64,000 nt of DNA. It comes from Zoogloeaceae bacterium G21618-S1. GTDB taxonomy: Bacteria > Pseudomonadota > Gammaproteobacteria > Burkholderiales > Rhodocyclaceae. The notes beneath the pieces are model-generated. The model did not search any database and was not told the origin of the DNA. It saw nothing but the letters and a program-made list of their open reading frames with translations. Made by a program: the position numbers and the translations under genes. How positions within the stretch are numbered: the first letter of the stretch is position 1; each line of letters starts with the position of its first letter. Positions 27,568-35,198 of the stretch are shown one piece after another. The stretch lies in assembly GCA_027214125.1 (NCBI GenBank), contig JAPWHF010000006.1:223698-287697 (forward strand), given 5' to 3'.

Positions 27568-28488
27568 ATGGCTGACTTTGTGAGCGGCTTCTGGAACGCC
27601 TATGTGATGGTTCTCGTGAGCCTGAGTATCGCGTTCTGTGTATTCATTCTGATGTCCAATATGGGCGAAGGAAAAGGCGCCCGAAAGGGCGAAAAGGTCG
27701 AACTGCACGGGCACATTTGGGATGAAACGCTGGCCGAGTACAACAACCCGCTACCGCAGTGGTGGAAGTATCTGTACTGGATCACGGTGTTTTTCGCGAT
27801 CTTCTATATGGCGGCTTACCCGGGATTCGGTAACGTGAAAGGCTTCCTGGGTTGGTCGTCCGCCGGGCAGTACGACGGCGAAATGACCAAAGCTGAGGCC
27901 ACCTACGCGCCGATTTTCAAGAAGTATGCCGAAATGGATCTGGCTGCCGTTGCTGCGGACCCAGAAGCCAAGGCGATGGGGCGTCGTTTGTTCCTGACCT
28001 ACTGTGCGCAGTGTCATGGCGGCGACGCCCGGGGTGCCAAGGGCTTCCCGAACCTGGCCGACAATGACTGGCTGTATGGCGGCGAGCCCGACGTGATCAA
28101 GACCACGATCCTTGGCGGCCGTCAGGGCATGATGCCGCCGATGGGCGGTGCGCTGGGTGGCGACGGCACCGAAGATGTTGCCAACTATGTGCGTTCGCTT
28201 TCCGGTCTGGCTCATGACTCACTGCGTGCTGGTCGGGGCAAGGAGTTGTTCGAGCAGAACTGCGCGGCCTGTCACGGTGCGGATGCGAAAGGGACGCACG
28301 CTGTCGGCGCGCCGAACCTGACCGATGAAACCTGGCTGTATGGTTCGTCGAAGGCGACGATCATCGAGACCATTACCAAGGGTCGCAGCAACCGGATGCC
28401 GGCATTCGAAGCCTTCTTGGGCAACGACAAGGCGCACCTGTTGGCGGCTTACGTGTATGGGCTGTCAGACAAGACTGCAGCCAAGTAA
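27568..28488 (+). CDS. ccoP: cbb3-type cytochrome c oxidase subunit III, di-haem CcoP
   Basis: The 306-residue product has two N-terminal TM segments (about 9-28 and 66-84) and a periplasmic di-haem cytochrome c domain. CAQCH (146-150) and CAACH (232-236) are the haem attachment sites, with PPMGG and NRMPAF as methionine-ligand regions. It is the electron entry point from soluble cytochromes. ATG 27568 is chosen because GGATAAGAAA spaces well and gives the classical MADFVSGFW start. Confidence 0.97.
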   Translation: MADFVSGFWNAYVMVLVSLSIAFCVFILMSNMGEGKGARKGEKVELHGHIWDETLAEYNNPLPQWWKYLYWITVFFAIFYMAAYPGFGNVKGFLGWSSAGQYDGEMTKAEATYAPIFKKYAEMDLAAVAADPEAKAMGRRLFLTYCAQCHGGDARGAKGFPNLADNDWLYGGEPDVIKTTILGGRQGMMPPMGGALGGDGTEDVANYVRSLSGLAHDSLRAGRGKELFEQNCAACHGADAKGTHAVGAPNLTDETWLYGSSKATIIETITKGRSNRMPAFEAFLGNDKAHLLAAYVYGLSDKTAAK

Positions 28489-28520
28489 TCCTGTCAGTCT
28501 GTCAGTTGGACGAGCATCTG

Positions 28521-28540
28521 TCCCCGGGCGTGCCCGGGGA
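28521..28540 (+). terminator. Strong hairpin between ccoP and ccoG
   Basis: TCCCCGGGC (28521-28529), a 2-nt loop, and GCCCGGGGA (28532-28540) form a 9-bp perfect stem, followed by TATTTG. It could partly terminate the ccoNOQP message or stabilise its 3' end so that structural subunits exceed assembly factors. Confidence 0.6.
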
Positions 28541-28581
28541 TATTTGCCGCGTCAAAATTAGAACATATTGATATAGCGATC

Positions 28582-30030
28582 ATGACAAACCCCGCTCCCC
28601 AACCCATCAAAATTGTCCCTTCCAAAAAAACGGCCCCGTTAGAAGGTCAGGAAGGTTCGCTCTACGAGGCGCGCAAGAAAATCTATGTGCGGGCTATCAG
28701 TGGTGCGTTCACTAACTGGCGATGGATTCTGGTTTGGGCGACACAGTTGTTGTATTACGGGCTGCCTTGGTTGCAATGGAATGGCCGGCAAGCGGTGCTG
28801 TTCCACTTGGTTGAGCGCAAGTTCTATATTTTTGGCTGGGTGTTCTGGCCGCAGGATGTGTTTTTCCTGGCCATTCTGCTGATCATTTCCGCTTATGCAC
28901 TGTTCTTCTTTACCGCGGTAGCGGGTCGCTTGTGGTGCGGGTACGCCTGCCCACAAACGGTCTATACCGAAATTTTCCTCTGGATCGAGGAAAAGATCGA
29001 AGGCGACCGGAACAAACGCATGAAGTTGGACAAAGCGCCCATGGACGGTCGCAAGTTCCGGCTTAAGGCAACTAAGCATGCGATCTGGGCGGCAGTCGCT
29101 TTGTGGACTGGCTTCACCTTTGTTGCCTACTTCACCCCACTCAAGGAATTGCTCGGTTCCTTTTCGCCCTTTACGTTCGGCGGATGGGAAATTTTCTGGA
29201 TTCTGTTTTACGGTGCTTTCACCTACTTCTTCGCCGGCATCATGCGCGAGCAGGTGTGCAAGTACATGTGTCCGTATGCCCGTTTTCAAGGCGTCATGTT
29301 TGATCCGGACACATTGGTCATCACTTATGACGAGGAGCGTGGTGAGCCGCGTGGCGCACGCAAGAAGGGCGTGGATCCGGCCTCTGTCGGCAAGGGCGAC
29401 TGCGTCGACTGCGGTATCTGTGTTCAGGTATGCCCGACAGGCATCGACATTCGCGATGGCCTGCAATATGAGTGTATTGGTTGCGCTGCGTGTATCGATG
29501 CCTGTGATCAGGTGATGGACAAAATGGACTACCCGCGCGGCCTGATTCGCTATTCGACCGAAAATGCGATCAAGAAGCATTGGGGGCGAAAGGAGATCGT
29601 TGGCCACGTGATGCGGCCGCGAACCTTGATTTACGGCGGCATTCTGGCCGTGGTGTGTCTCGCCTTTGTGTGGGGTCTGGCTACGCGCGAGCCTTTGCGC
29701 ATGGATATCATTCGAGACCGCGCAACCCTGTCACGCGAAGTGGCGGGGGGCTATATCGAGAATGTTTACCAGCTTCAGGTCATGAACATGACCGAGGTGC
29801 CGAGGAACTTTGATGTCACCGTCGACGGACTCGACGGCATCCGGATTTCTGACTTCGACGGCAAGATTGATGTGCCACCGGCCACGATGCAGGCAGTGAC
29901 GCTGCGAGTCCAGGTGCCGGTCGATACCGGCGAGGCGGGCTCGTCGAACGTCATCCATTTTGAAATCAAGGCGAGCGACGACCCCTCCGTGGGTGTGCGT
30001 GAAGCCTCCACCTTCCTGTTGCCCCGTTGA
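28582..30030 (+). CDS. ccoG: cbb3 oxidase accessory ferredoxin-like protein CcoG (FixG/RdxA)
   Basis: The 482-residue product has about five TM segments, a poly-ferredoxin core with two 4Fe-4S patterns (CVDCGICVQVCP and CIGCAACIDACD), upstream membrane-proximal cysteines (WCGYACPQTVY, CKYMCPYARF), and a C-terminal FixG-type immunoglobulin-like domain (about 360-482). CcoG reduces Cu(II) to Cu(I) for oxidase assembly in related bacteria. It begins 93 bp after ccoP, beyond a hairpin, and ends overlapping the ccoH leader. Confidence 0.95.
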   Translation: MTNPAPQPIKIVPSKKTAPLEGQEGSLYEARKKIYVRAISGAFTNWRWILVWATQLLYYGLPWLQWNGRQAVLFHLVERKFYIFGWVFWPQDVFFLAILLIISAYALFFFTAVAGRLWCGYACPQTVYTEIFLWIEEKIEGDRNKRMKLDKAPMDGRKFRLKATKHAIWAAVALWTGFTFVAYFTPLKELLGSFSPFTFGGWEIFWILFYGAFTYFFAGIMREQVCKYMCPYARFQGVMFDPDTLVITYDEERGEPRGARKKGVDPASVGKGDCVDCGICVQVCPTGIDIRDGLQYECIGCAACIDACDQVMDKMDYPRGLIRYSTENAIKKHWGRKEIVGHVMRPRTLIYGGILAVVCLAFVWGLATREPLRMDIIRDRATLSREVAGGYIENVYQLQVMNMTEVPRNFDVTVDGLDGIRISDFDGKIDVPPATMQAVTLRVQVPVDTGEAGSSNVIHFEIKASDDPSVGVREASTFLLPR

Positions 30031-30032
30031 GA

Positions 30033-30542
30033 ATGAGCATGGCCCTGAATAAACCCGCCGCCCCTTGGTTCCGCCAGGCCTGGCCCTGGTTTCTGGTGTC
30101 GCTGCCATTGACTGCCGTGATTGCCGGGTTCATCACGCTTTGGCTGGCGGTGGTGTCGGATGACGGCCTGGTTGCCGATGACTACTACAAACAAGGCCTG
30201 GCTCTTCAGCAATCGATTGTGCGGGATCACGAGGCCGCACGCCTTGGGCTGGTGGCGAAGCTCCGGTTCGGCGGCGGGCAGGTCATGCTGAATTTGTCCA
30301 GCACCGACACTGTGATGCCGCCCACCGTGTTCTTACGACTGGTACACCCGACCCGCCACGACATGGACCGCGCCATTTCGCTGGTGGGCGACAACGGAAA
30401 TTACACAGCAAGCACCGACGCGCTGGATGGGCGTTGGCAAGTCTTGCTCGAAGACGAGTCCCGCGCATGGCGTTTGACCGGGACCATAGAACTCCCCGCA
30501 GAGACAGAAGTGCGCCTGGAGGCGCTACAACCTGTGAACTGA
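30033..30542 (+). CDS. ccoH: cbb3 oxidase assembly protein CcoH (FixH)
   Basis: The 169-residue product has an N-terminal TM (about 18-40, WFLVSLPLTAVIAGFITLW), the family motif DDGLVADDYYKQGLALQQ and a periplasmic beta-sandwich. FixH/CcoH associates with CcoN during assembly. ATGs at 30033 and 30039 are both possible. The gene starts 3 bp after the ccoG stop. Confidence 0.92.
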   Translation: MSMALNKPAAPWFRQAWPWFLVSLPLTAVIAGFITLWLAVVSDDGLVADDYYKQGLALQQSIVRDHEAARLGLVAKLRFGGGQVMLNLSSTDTVMPPTVFLRLVHPTRHDMDRAISLVGDNGNYTASTDALDGRWQVLLEDESRAWRLTGTIELPAETEVRLEALQPVN

Positions 30543-30554
30543 AGGAGAAGCATC

Positions 30555-30701
30555 ATGGCTTTCAAGGAACTGTTCAGTACCGATATTGGTTTGCTGAGCG
30601 TCTTTACCATTGCGTTCATCATCGGCATGGCGATCTTTCTCGGGCGCTACGTCAAGCAGCATGTCGAGGAAGATGAGCGCGCCCACGGTCAGGGGCAGTA
30701 A
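30555..30701 (+). CDS. DUF3149 single-TM small protein
   Basis: A 48-residue protein, MAFKELFSTDIGLLSVFT onward, with one TM helix (about 12-30) and a charged tail (YVKQHVEEDERAHGQGQ). The KELF-TD-GLLS opening is the DUF3149 pattern. A perfect AAGGAGA ribosome site lies 7 nt before the ATG. Being 12 bp after ccoH, it is probably co-transcribed with the oxidase assembly genes and may be an assembly or stability factor, which is inference. Confidence 0.85.
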   Translation: MAFKELFSTDIGLLSVFTIAFIIGMAIFLGRYVKQHVEEDERAHGQGQ

Positions 30702-30737
30702 GCGTCACGACCGCTGCGGATCAGACAGGGATCAAGC

Positions 30738-30983
30738 ATGAAACAGATTCTCGTATTTTGGCCGTCGTTTCTGGTGGCCGGCATTGCTGAGATGGTTTTT
30801 TTTACAGTGATGGATCCGCAGCAGCTGTATCTGTTCGGACAGCCCGTCGAGTTCTCGCCGATGGCAACCTATTCGATCGGTTTTTTCGGCTTCTGGCTGG
30901 TGTGTGCTGCTTCCAGCATGCTGACGGTGTTCTTTCAGCGCTCGGCGGATGACATCAATCGGGCGGGAGGCGCCGAGCGCTAA
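30738..30983 (+). CDS. Small membrane protein at the end of the cco cluster, function unknown
   Basis: The 81-residue product has two hydrophobic segments (about 4-26 and 43-65) and a polar C-terminus (QRSADDINRAGGAER). I do not recognise a family. It follows the DUF3149 gene by 36 bp on the same strand with an AGGGATC ribosome site, so it likely belongs to the ccoG-H unit. A role in oxidase assembly is only a guess from position. Confidence 0.7.
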   Translation: MKQILVFWPSFLVAGIAEMVFFTVMDPQQLYLFGQPVEFSPMATYSIGFFGFWLVCAASSMLTVFFQRSADDINRAGGAER

Positions 30984-31203
30984 GGCGCGCTCTGAGGCGT
31001 GCTCTTAACGCTTGAGTACGCGCGCCGTGAGTGAGTTCGTCGTTACTTTGAATCGGCCGGGCAGCGCTTATGCACGCTGAAAATGCAGGTCATTGTGGCG
31101 ATCGGCAGTGCAAGCATACTGACAAGCTCTCGTTTGCCGAGTGCGCCTTAGGCAATTCAGTGACTGAAGTCTGCTAGAAGATCTAGCACCTGTACGGTGC
31201 TCG
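30984..31203. other. Gene-free convergent gap with several inverted repeats
   Basis: No gene seen. The 220 bp between convergent genes contain GGCGCGC (30984-30990) with GCGCGCC (31020-31026), TGCTAG-AAGAT-CTAGCA (31172-31188) and GCACC-TGTAC-GGTGC (31186-31200). None is followed by a T-run. The last two overlap and sit directly downstream of the hemerythrin gene's stop, so they may form alternative 3'-end stems. Confidence 0.4.
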
Positions 31204-31788
31204 CTAGTTGGATGGGCCGACCCCGATCGGTGGCGGTGCAAGTGTTACGATGCGCGAGAACAAGGCACTGAATTCATTTTCGGCATCGGCGCTGAAGCGC
31301 GGATCACCGTTTTCGCCGAAGGCCTCGGCGATCTCCACCCAGTCCGCTTCGGTCAGATGTTTTTTTGCCAGCGGCAACAACACCTTTTCTTCGAGCGCCA
31401 TGTGTTGCCACATGGCTTCCGTGAAGGCGTCAACCGCTTCGCCAAAGGCTGCCAGTCCGCCCGGCTTGCCGGCTTCGTAGGCATCCAGTTGTGTGTGGAG
31501 GGCGGTGACCAGTTGCCCGCCTTCTTGGTGCTGTTTTGTCAGTTCCTCGATCACCTCATCGGCTTCGTGTGTCCGGCGCAGCAAACGTGCGAAGACGTAG
31601 ACATCTTCTTTGGGGTGATGCAGCCGTTCGGGGAAGTTGTCAACGTAGTGGAGCATTGCGCGCAGTACTTTGAAGTCGGCGCGCGCGGTATTGCTGCGGG
31701 CGTCATTGACCAGGTATTTCAGGCCATGAACAATCGCGGCCAGCGAGCGGTGCTCTTCCTGAATGATGTTGATGGCGGCATTGAACAT
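31204..31788 (-). CDS. Hemerythrin-like (HHE) domain protein
   Basis: The 194-residue helical product has the cation-binding histidines and acids expected of a diiron hemerythrin fold: EEHRS (His13), LHHPKEDVY, LTKQHQEGG and WQHMALEEKVLLP. Such domains bind O2 or NO, or act in stress protection and iron-sulfur repair. It follows the universal stress protein gene by 16 bp and probably shares its Fnr-controlled promoter, so it would be made in anoxia or micro-oxia. This is one of three hemerythrin-like genes within 8 kb. Confidence 0.87.
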   Translation of the reverse strand: MFNAAINIIQEEHRSLAAIVHGLKYLVNDARSNTARADFKVLRAMLHYVDNFPERLHHPKEDVYVFARLLRRTHEADEVIEELTKQHQEGGQLVTALHTQLDAYEAGKPGGLAAFGEAVDAFTEAMWQHMALEEKVLLPLAKKHLTEADWVEIAEAFGENGDPRFSADAENEFSALFSRIVTLAPPPIGVGPSN

Positions 31789-31804
31789 GGCGTGTCTCCG
31801 GGGC

Positions 31805-32248
31805 TTAGCGGAAGACCAACACCGGAATTTTGGTGTGTGTCAGCACTTTCTGTGTTTCACTGCCCAGCAGCAGACTGGCCAGACCGCGACGACCGTGCGA
31901 GGCCATGAAAATGAGGTCGCAGGCATGGCGTTCAGCCGCGGCGATGATGGCTTCGTAGGGCACTTCATTGACGACAGTGTCGGTATCGCAGGCGATGCCG
32001 ACGGCTTCGGCCTTGCCACGTGCGCTGGCGAGAATTTTTTGGGCCTCTTCTTCGGCACCCTTGGCGAACTGTTCCGGCGTCGTCGGGTCGATCAGCGCGC
32101 CTTCGCCATAGATCGGCATCGGAAAATCGGGTTGCGCATAAAAAAACGTGATTCGGGCGCCCGCATCCTGGGCAAATGAAATGGCGCGGTTGACCGTGGC
32201 TTCGGAGATGTCGGAGCCGTCGGTAGGGACCAGCAGATGCTTGAACAT
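31805..32248 (-). CDS. Universal stress protein (UspA family)
   Basis: The 147-residue product starts MFKHLLVPTDGSD behind an AAAAGGAG site and ends with the nucleotide-binding motif MASHGRRGLASLLLGS (G-2x-G-9x-G-S/T type), followed by VLTHTKIPVLVF. It therefore belongs to the ATP-binding Usp subgroup. Anaerobic control of Usp proteins by Fnr/Anr is known in Pseudomonas. Here a TATAAT (32279-32284 on the minus strand) and an Fnr box 41 bp further upstream support this. Confidence 0.92.
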   Translation of the reverse strand: MFKHLLVPTDGSDISEATVNRAISFAQDAGARITFFYAQPDFPMPIYGEGALIDPTTPEQFAKGAEEEAQKILASARGKAEAVGIACDTDTVVNEVPYEAIIAAAERHACDLIFMASHGRRGLASLLLGSETQKVLTHTKIPVLVFR

Positions 32249-32278
32249 GGCCTTGCTCCTTTTCGGATGATCGTACTG

Positions 32279-32349
32279 ATTATAGTCGTCGCATGGCGAA
32301 AACCGTGATTGATGCCGATCAAACACTGCGGGGTATAGCGGCGCACAAT
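32279..32349. promoter_or_regulatory. Bidirectional Fnr-controlled promoter between usp and phaC
   Basis: TTGATGCCGATCAA (32309-32322) is a consensus Fnr box. Leftward, minus-strand TATAAT at 32284-32279 puts the usp start near 32273, about 42 bp from the box centre. Rightward, CACAAT (32344-32349) puts a start near 32356, about 41 bp from the centre. One dimer could activate both divergent transcripts at the class II position. Confidence 0.78.
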
Positions 32350-32406
32350 GATTCCTTGGGCATGCTGGTCGCGCACGAGGATCGGTGTGCAATAGAGGAG
32401 TCTCTT

Positions 32407-34164
32407 ATGAATACGCGGCGACGCGCCGATACCGGAGCCAATCACAAGCTGGCACCGGTCCAGTTGGCCGACCAGGCGCTTCGGCAACTTCATGTGCAGT
32501 GGGAGTCGACGGTCGATCCCATGGGTGTGTTCGCGCCCTTGGTGCACGCCCAGCTTGGCTGGTGGTCGCATCCGCAGGAGCTGGCCGAGTCGATGGTGGG
32601 CTTCTCTGGACAGTTGTGGGCCCTGCAGTGGCACAGTCTGAGGCGCATGATCGGTGCGCCCAGCGTCGATCCCGTACGCCCGCATGAAGACGACACACGC
32701 TTTAACGACCCCATCTGGCATGACTCGGCAACCTGGGATCTGGTCAAGTCCTGGTACTTGATGACCACGCGACACACCCAAGACATGCTCTACTCGACCC
32801 CCGGTCTGTCGAGTGCCGAGCGCCGGCGCGCCGCGTTCTGGTGGCGCAACTGGCTCAACGCCATCGCACCCACCAATTTTTTGATGACCAACCCGGTCGC
32901 GCTGCGCAAGGCCACCGAAACCTTGGGCGGCAGCTTGCATGCGGGGTGGCAGAACTTTGTTGATGACATGCGGGCCGGCATGGTGCGAATGAGTGATCCG
33001 GATGGGTTCAAGGTCGGCGGCAATCTGGCGACGACGCCGGGCGAGGTGGTGTTTCGCAACGCCCTGGTCGAAGTCATTCACTACGCGCCGACCCGCTCCC
33101 GGGTGCGGGCTCGGCCGATGGTCATCATCACGCCGTGGATCAACAAGTTCTACATCCTTGATCTGAATGAGCGCAAAAGCATGGTGCGCTACCTGCTGGA
33201 TCAGGGGATGGACGTCTACATCACCAGTTGGAAGAATCCCGATGCCAGCCAGCGGGAGCTCAGTTTTGACGATTACGTTGTCGATGGCGTACACGCCACC
33301 ATCGAGGCCGCGCGCGCGCAAAGCGGGCAGCCAACGGTGCACGCGGTGGGCTACTGCATAGGCGGAACCGCCTTGTCCACCTACATGGCCTGGGCCAATC
33401 GGCGCTTCGGCACCGACGCAATGCCGGTAGCCGACTGGACCTTGCTCACTACGCTGGTGGATTTCCGCAAACCGGGCGATATCGAGGTTTTTGTCGACGA
33501 GGGGAGCGTCAATTTCATTACCGCGGGCATGGCGCGTAAAGGCTATCTTGACGGAGGGCAGATGGCGTCGGCGTTCCGGCTTTTGCGCTCCAACTCCTTG
33601 ATCTGGCACTTCGCGGTGCACAGCTGGCTGTATGGCGAAAAGCTGCCGGCCTTCGATGTCTTGTTCTGGAATATGGACACCACTCGCATGCCGTACCGCA
33701 TGCATGCGTGGTATCTGCGAGAGCTCTATCTGCACAACCGGTTGATTGAGCCCGACGCCCTGTCTGTTGCCGGTGAGCCGATCGATCTGAACCAGATCGC
33801 CCAGCCGCTGTACGCGGTGTCGGCCGAGGATGACCATATCGCGCCCTGGCAGCAGACCTTTCGCATCGTTCACTTCGTTACCGCCGATAAGCGGTTTGTG
33901 TTGTCGAGTTCGGGCCATATTCTGGGTATTGTCAATCCGCCCACCAGGCCGGCAAAGCGTCGCTACTGGGCAGAGACCGCCCATCGGGCGGATCGTTGGG
34001 AGGCATGGCACGCACGCGCAAAGCCTGCCGATGGTAGTTGGTGGGATGACTGGATGCGCTGGCTCAAGCCGCGCAGCGGCGCCCTGGTTCGGGCACGTCC
34101 GGCTGCGGATGCCGCACATCCCAGCCTCGCGCCTGCACCAGGCCTGTATGTGCAGGAGCACTAA
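32407..34164 (+). CDS. phaC: Poly(3-hydroxyalkanoate) synthase (PhaC, class I-like)
   Basis: The 585-residue product polymerises 3-hydroxyacyl-CoA on the surface of storage granules. The lipase-like box GYCIGG carries the catalytic Cys317; the Asp region is SAEDDHIAPW and the His region SSSGHILGIVNPP. The N-terminal domain (to about 210) has the family block VDPMGVFAPLVHAQLGWWSHPQEL, followed by TNFLMTNP and the VIITPWINKFYILDL segment. ATG 32407 has GAGGAG 8 nt upstream; the frame extends upstream through the promoter and is not used. No phaA, phaB or phasin is adjacent. An Fnr box lies upstream. Confidence 0.93.
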   Translation: MNTRRRADTGANHKLAPVQLADQALRQLHVQWESTVDPMGVFAPLVHAQLGWWSHPQELAESMVGFSGQLWALQWHSLRRMIGAPSVDPVRPHEDDTRFNDPIWHDSATWDLVKSWYLMTTRHTQDMLYSTPGLSSAERRRAAFWWRNWLNAIAPTNFLMTNPVALRKATETLGGSLHAGWQNFVDDMRAGMVRMSDPDGFKVGGNLATTPGEVVFRNALVEVIHYAPTRSRVRARPMVIITPWINKFYILDLNERKSMVRYLLDQGMDVYITSWKNPDASQRELSFDDYVVDGVHATIEAARAQSGQPTVHAVGYCIGGTALSTYMAWANRRFGTDAMPVADWTLLTTLVDFRKPGDIEVFVDEGSVNFITAGMARKGYLDGGQMASAFRLLRSNSLIWHFAVHSWLYGEKLPAFDVLFWNMDTTRMPYRMHAWYLRELYLHNRLIEPDALSVAGEPIDLNQIAQPLYAVSAEDDHIAPWQQTFRIVHFVTADKRFVLSSSGHILGIVNPPTRPAKRRYWAETAHRADRWEAWHARAKPADGSWWDDWMRWLKPRSGALVRARPAADAAHPSLAPAPGLYVQEH

Positions 34165-34360
34165 TCGGGCGATGAGTGCGATGGCGTTCCCAGGCATTGA
34201 CATGTCGGGGCCGGCGGGCAACGGCGCGAACACAGGCCGACCTTGCCGCGCAGAGATTCTGCTCGTGTCTGCATTTCGCGCCGGCCGACGTCACAGCACT
34301 TCACGGTGAGGCATTTTTCAAGGATTTTACAAATCCATTCGATATAGCCGAAATCATCGG

Positions 34361-34401
34361 TTGATGCGTGTCAATGCGGTGGCCTGTTGGTGCGAGACAA
34401 T
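34361..34401 (+). promoter_or_regulatory. Fnr-dependent promoter of the second hemerythrin operon
   Basis: TTGATGCGTGTCAA (34361-34374) matches Fnr half-sites. GACAAT (34396-34401) is a -10-like hexamer that puts the start near 34408, about 41 bp from the box centre. Just upstream, GGATTT-TAC-AAATCC (34322-34336) is a separate perfect inverted repeat of unknown role. The rest of the 34165-34360 gap shows no convincing gene. Confidence 0.77.
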
Positions 34402-34442
34402 CAATCCAACACATCGACAGCATTCACGGAGCATCGGACGGT

Positions 34443-34877
34443 ATGGCAGTTTTATCTCAAAAAATGGCAGCGCATCACACCCATTGTGATGGTGTTTTTG
34501 CGCGTGCCGAGGCTGCGGCTGAACGCGCTGACTGGGCCGCTTGCGCGCTGGACGCGAACGCGTTTCGGGACGACGTGCTGGCGCATTTCGCCGTTGAAGA
34601 GGACACGATTTTCCCCGCGTTTGAAGCGGCAACAGGTATGACCGAGGGGCCGACGCGGGTGATGCGCGGCGAGCATGTGCAGATGCGCGACCTGATGGCC
34701 GCGCTGGTCGCCGCGGCAGCGGCATCCGATGCCGAGGCCTTCTCGGACGCGGCTGAAACGCTCTTGATTTTGATGCAACAACACAACATGAAAGAGGAGA
34801 ACATCCTTTATCCCATGTGCGACCAGACCGTCGGAAATGATCCAGTCGTCTGCACTGCGGTTGAGGGGCTTGTTTAA
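34443..34877 (+). CDS. Hemerythrin-like domain protein (second copy)
   Basis: The 144-residue product has metal-ligand-like motifs MAAHHTHCDGVF, LAHFAVEEDTIFPAF, MRGEHVQMRDLM and MQQHNMKEENILYPM, a full H-HxxxE-H-HxxxE diiron layout. It could bind O2 or NO. The start was set after the predicted Fnr-dependent start site; the ribosome site is weak. The next gene, DUF2249, is 10 bp away; DUF2249 and hemerythrin domains often occur together, which supports a joint role in NO/redox handling. Confidence 0.87.
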   Translation: MAVLSQKMAAHHTHCDGVFARAEAAAERADWAACALDANAFRDDVLAHFAVEEDTIFPAFEAATGMTEGPTRVMRGEHVQMRDLMAALVAAAAASDAEAFSDAAETLLILMQQHNMKEENILYPMCDQTVGNDPVVCTAVEGLV

Positions 34878-34887
34878 AAGGAATGCT

Positions 34888-35127
34888 ATGACGGATCGCC
34901 TCCCCCCCATCGTTGTAGATGCGCGTCGCCTGCTGCCGCCCGAGCCGATGGAGCGCACGTTGGAAGCGCTGGACGAAATGCAGCCCGGCCAGGAAGTGTT
35001 GCTGATGATCCCGCGCCAGCCAGCGCCCTTGTTCGACATGCTGCATAACAACGGCTACGCCTATACCGTCGAGTCGCAACCGGACGGGGTGTTTCACATC
35101 ACCATTCGTCAGGCCTCGGGCGATTGA
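34888..35127 (+). CDS. DUF2249 small protein
   Basis: The 79-residue product contains the DUF2249 core: VVDARRLLPPEPMERTLEAL, then GQEVLLMIPRQPAPLFDML and a beta-strand end HITIRQ, a TusA-like alpha/beta fold without the TusA cysteine. Its molecular role is not established, but it commonly accompanies hemerythrin, nnrS and denitrification genes. AAAAGGAATGCT precedes the ATG. It is co-directional with the hemerythrin gene and the membrane protein downstream. Confidence 0.88.
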   Translation: MTDRLPPIVVDARRLLPPEPMERTLEALDEMQPGQEVLLMIPRQPAPLFDMLHNNGYAYTVESQPDGVFHITIRQASGD

Positions 35128-35198
35128 GTTGCACGTGTTCAGCTCTTGGGCAATGCGGTCAGCGCGCGACCCGGCAACGGAAGTTTAGCGCTTAAGCC

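Noticed and set aside
28564-28578. Possible Fnr box TTGATATAGCGATCA before ccoG
   Set aside because: Half-sites are out of register (wrong spacer length and a poor right half).
34194-34207. Possible Fnr-like site around TTGACATGTCGG
   Set aside because: Only the left half-site matches; the right half lacks TCAA.
32092-34233. A 713-codon minus-strand frame opposite phaC
   Set aside because: Antisense shadow; it would run through the usp start region and the Fnr box.
34172-34309. 45-codon ORF between phaC and the second hemerythrin gene
   Set aside because: No ribosome site, no recognisable feature and composition unlike neighbouring genes.
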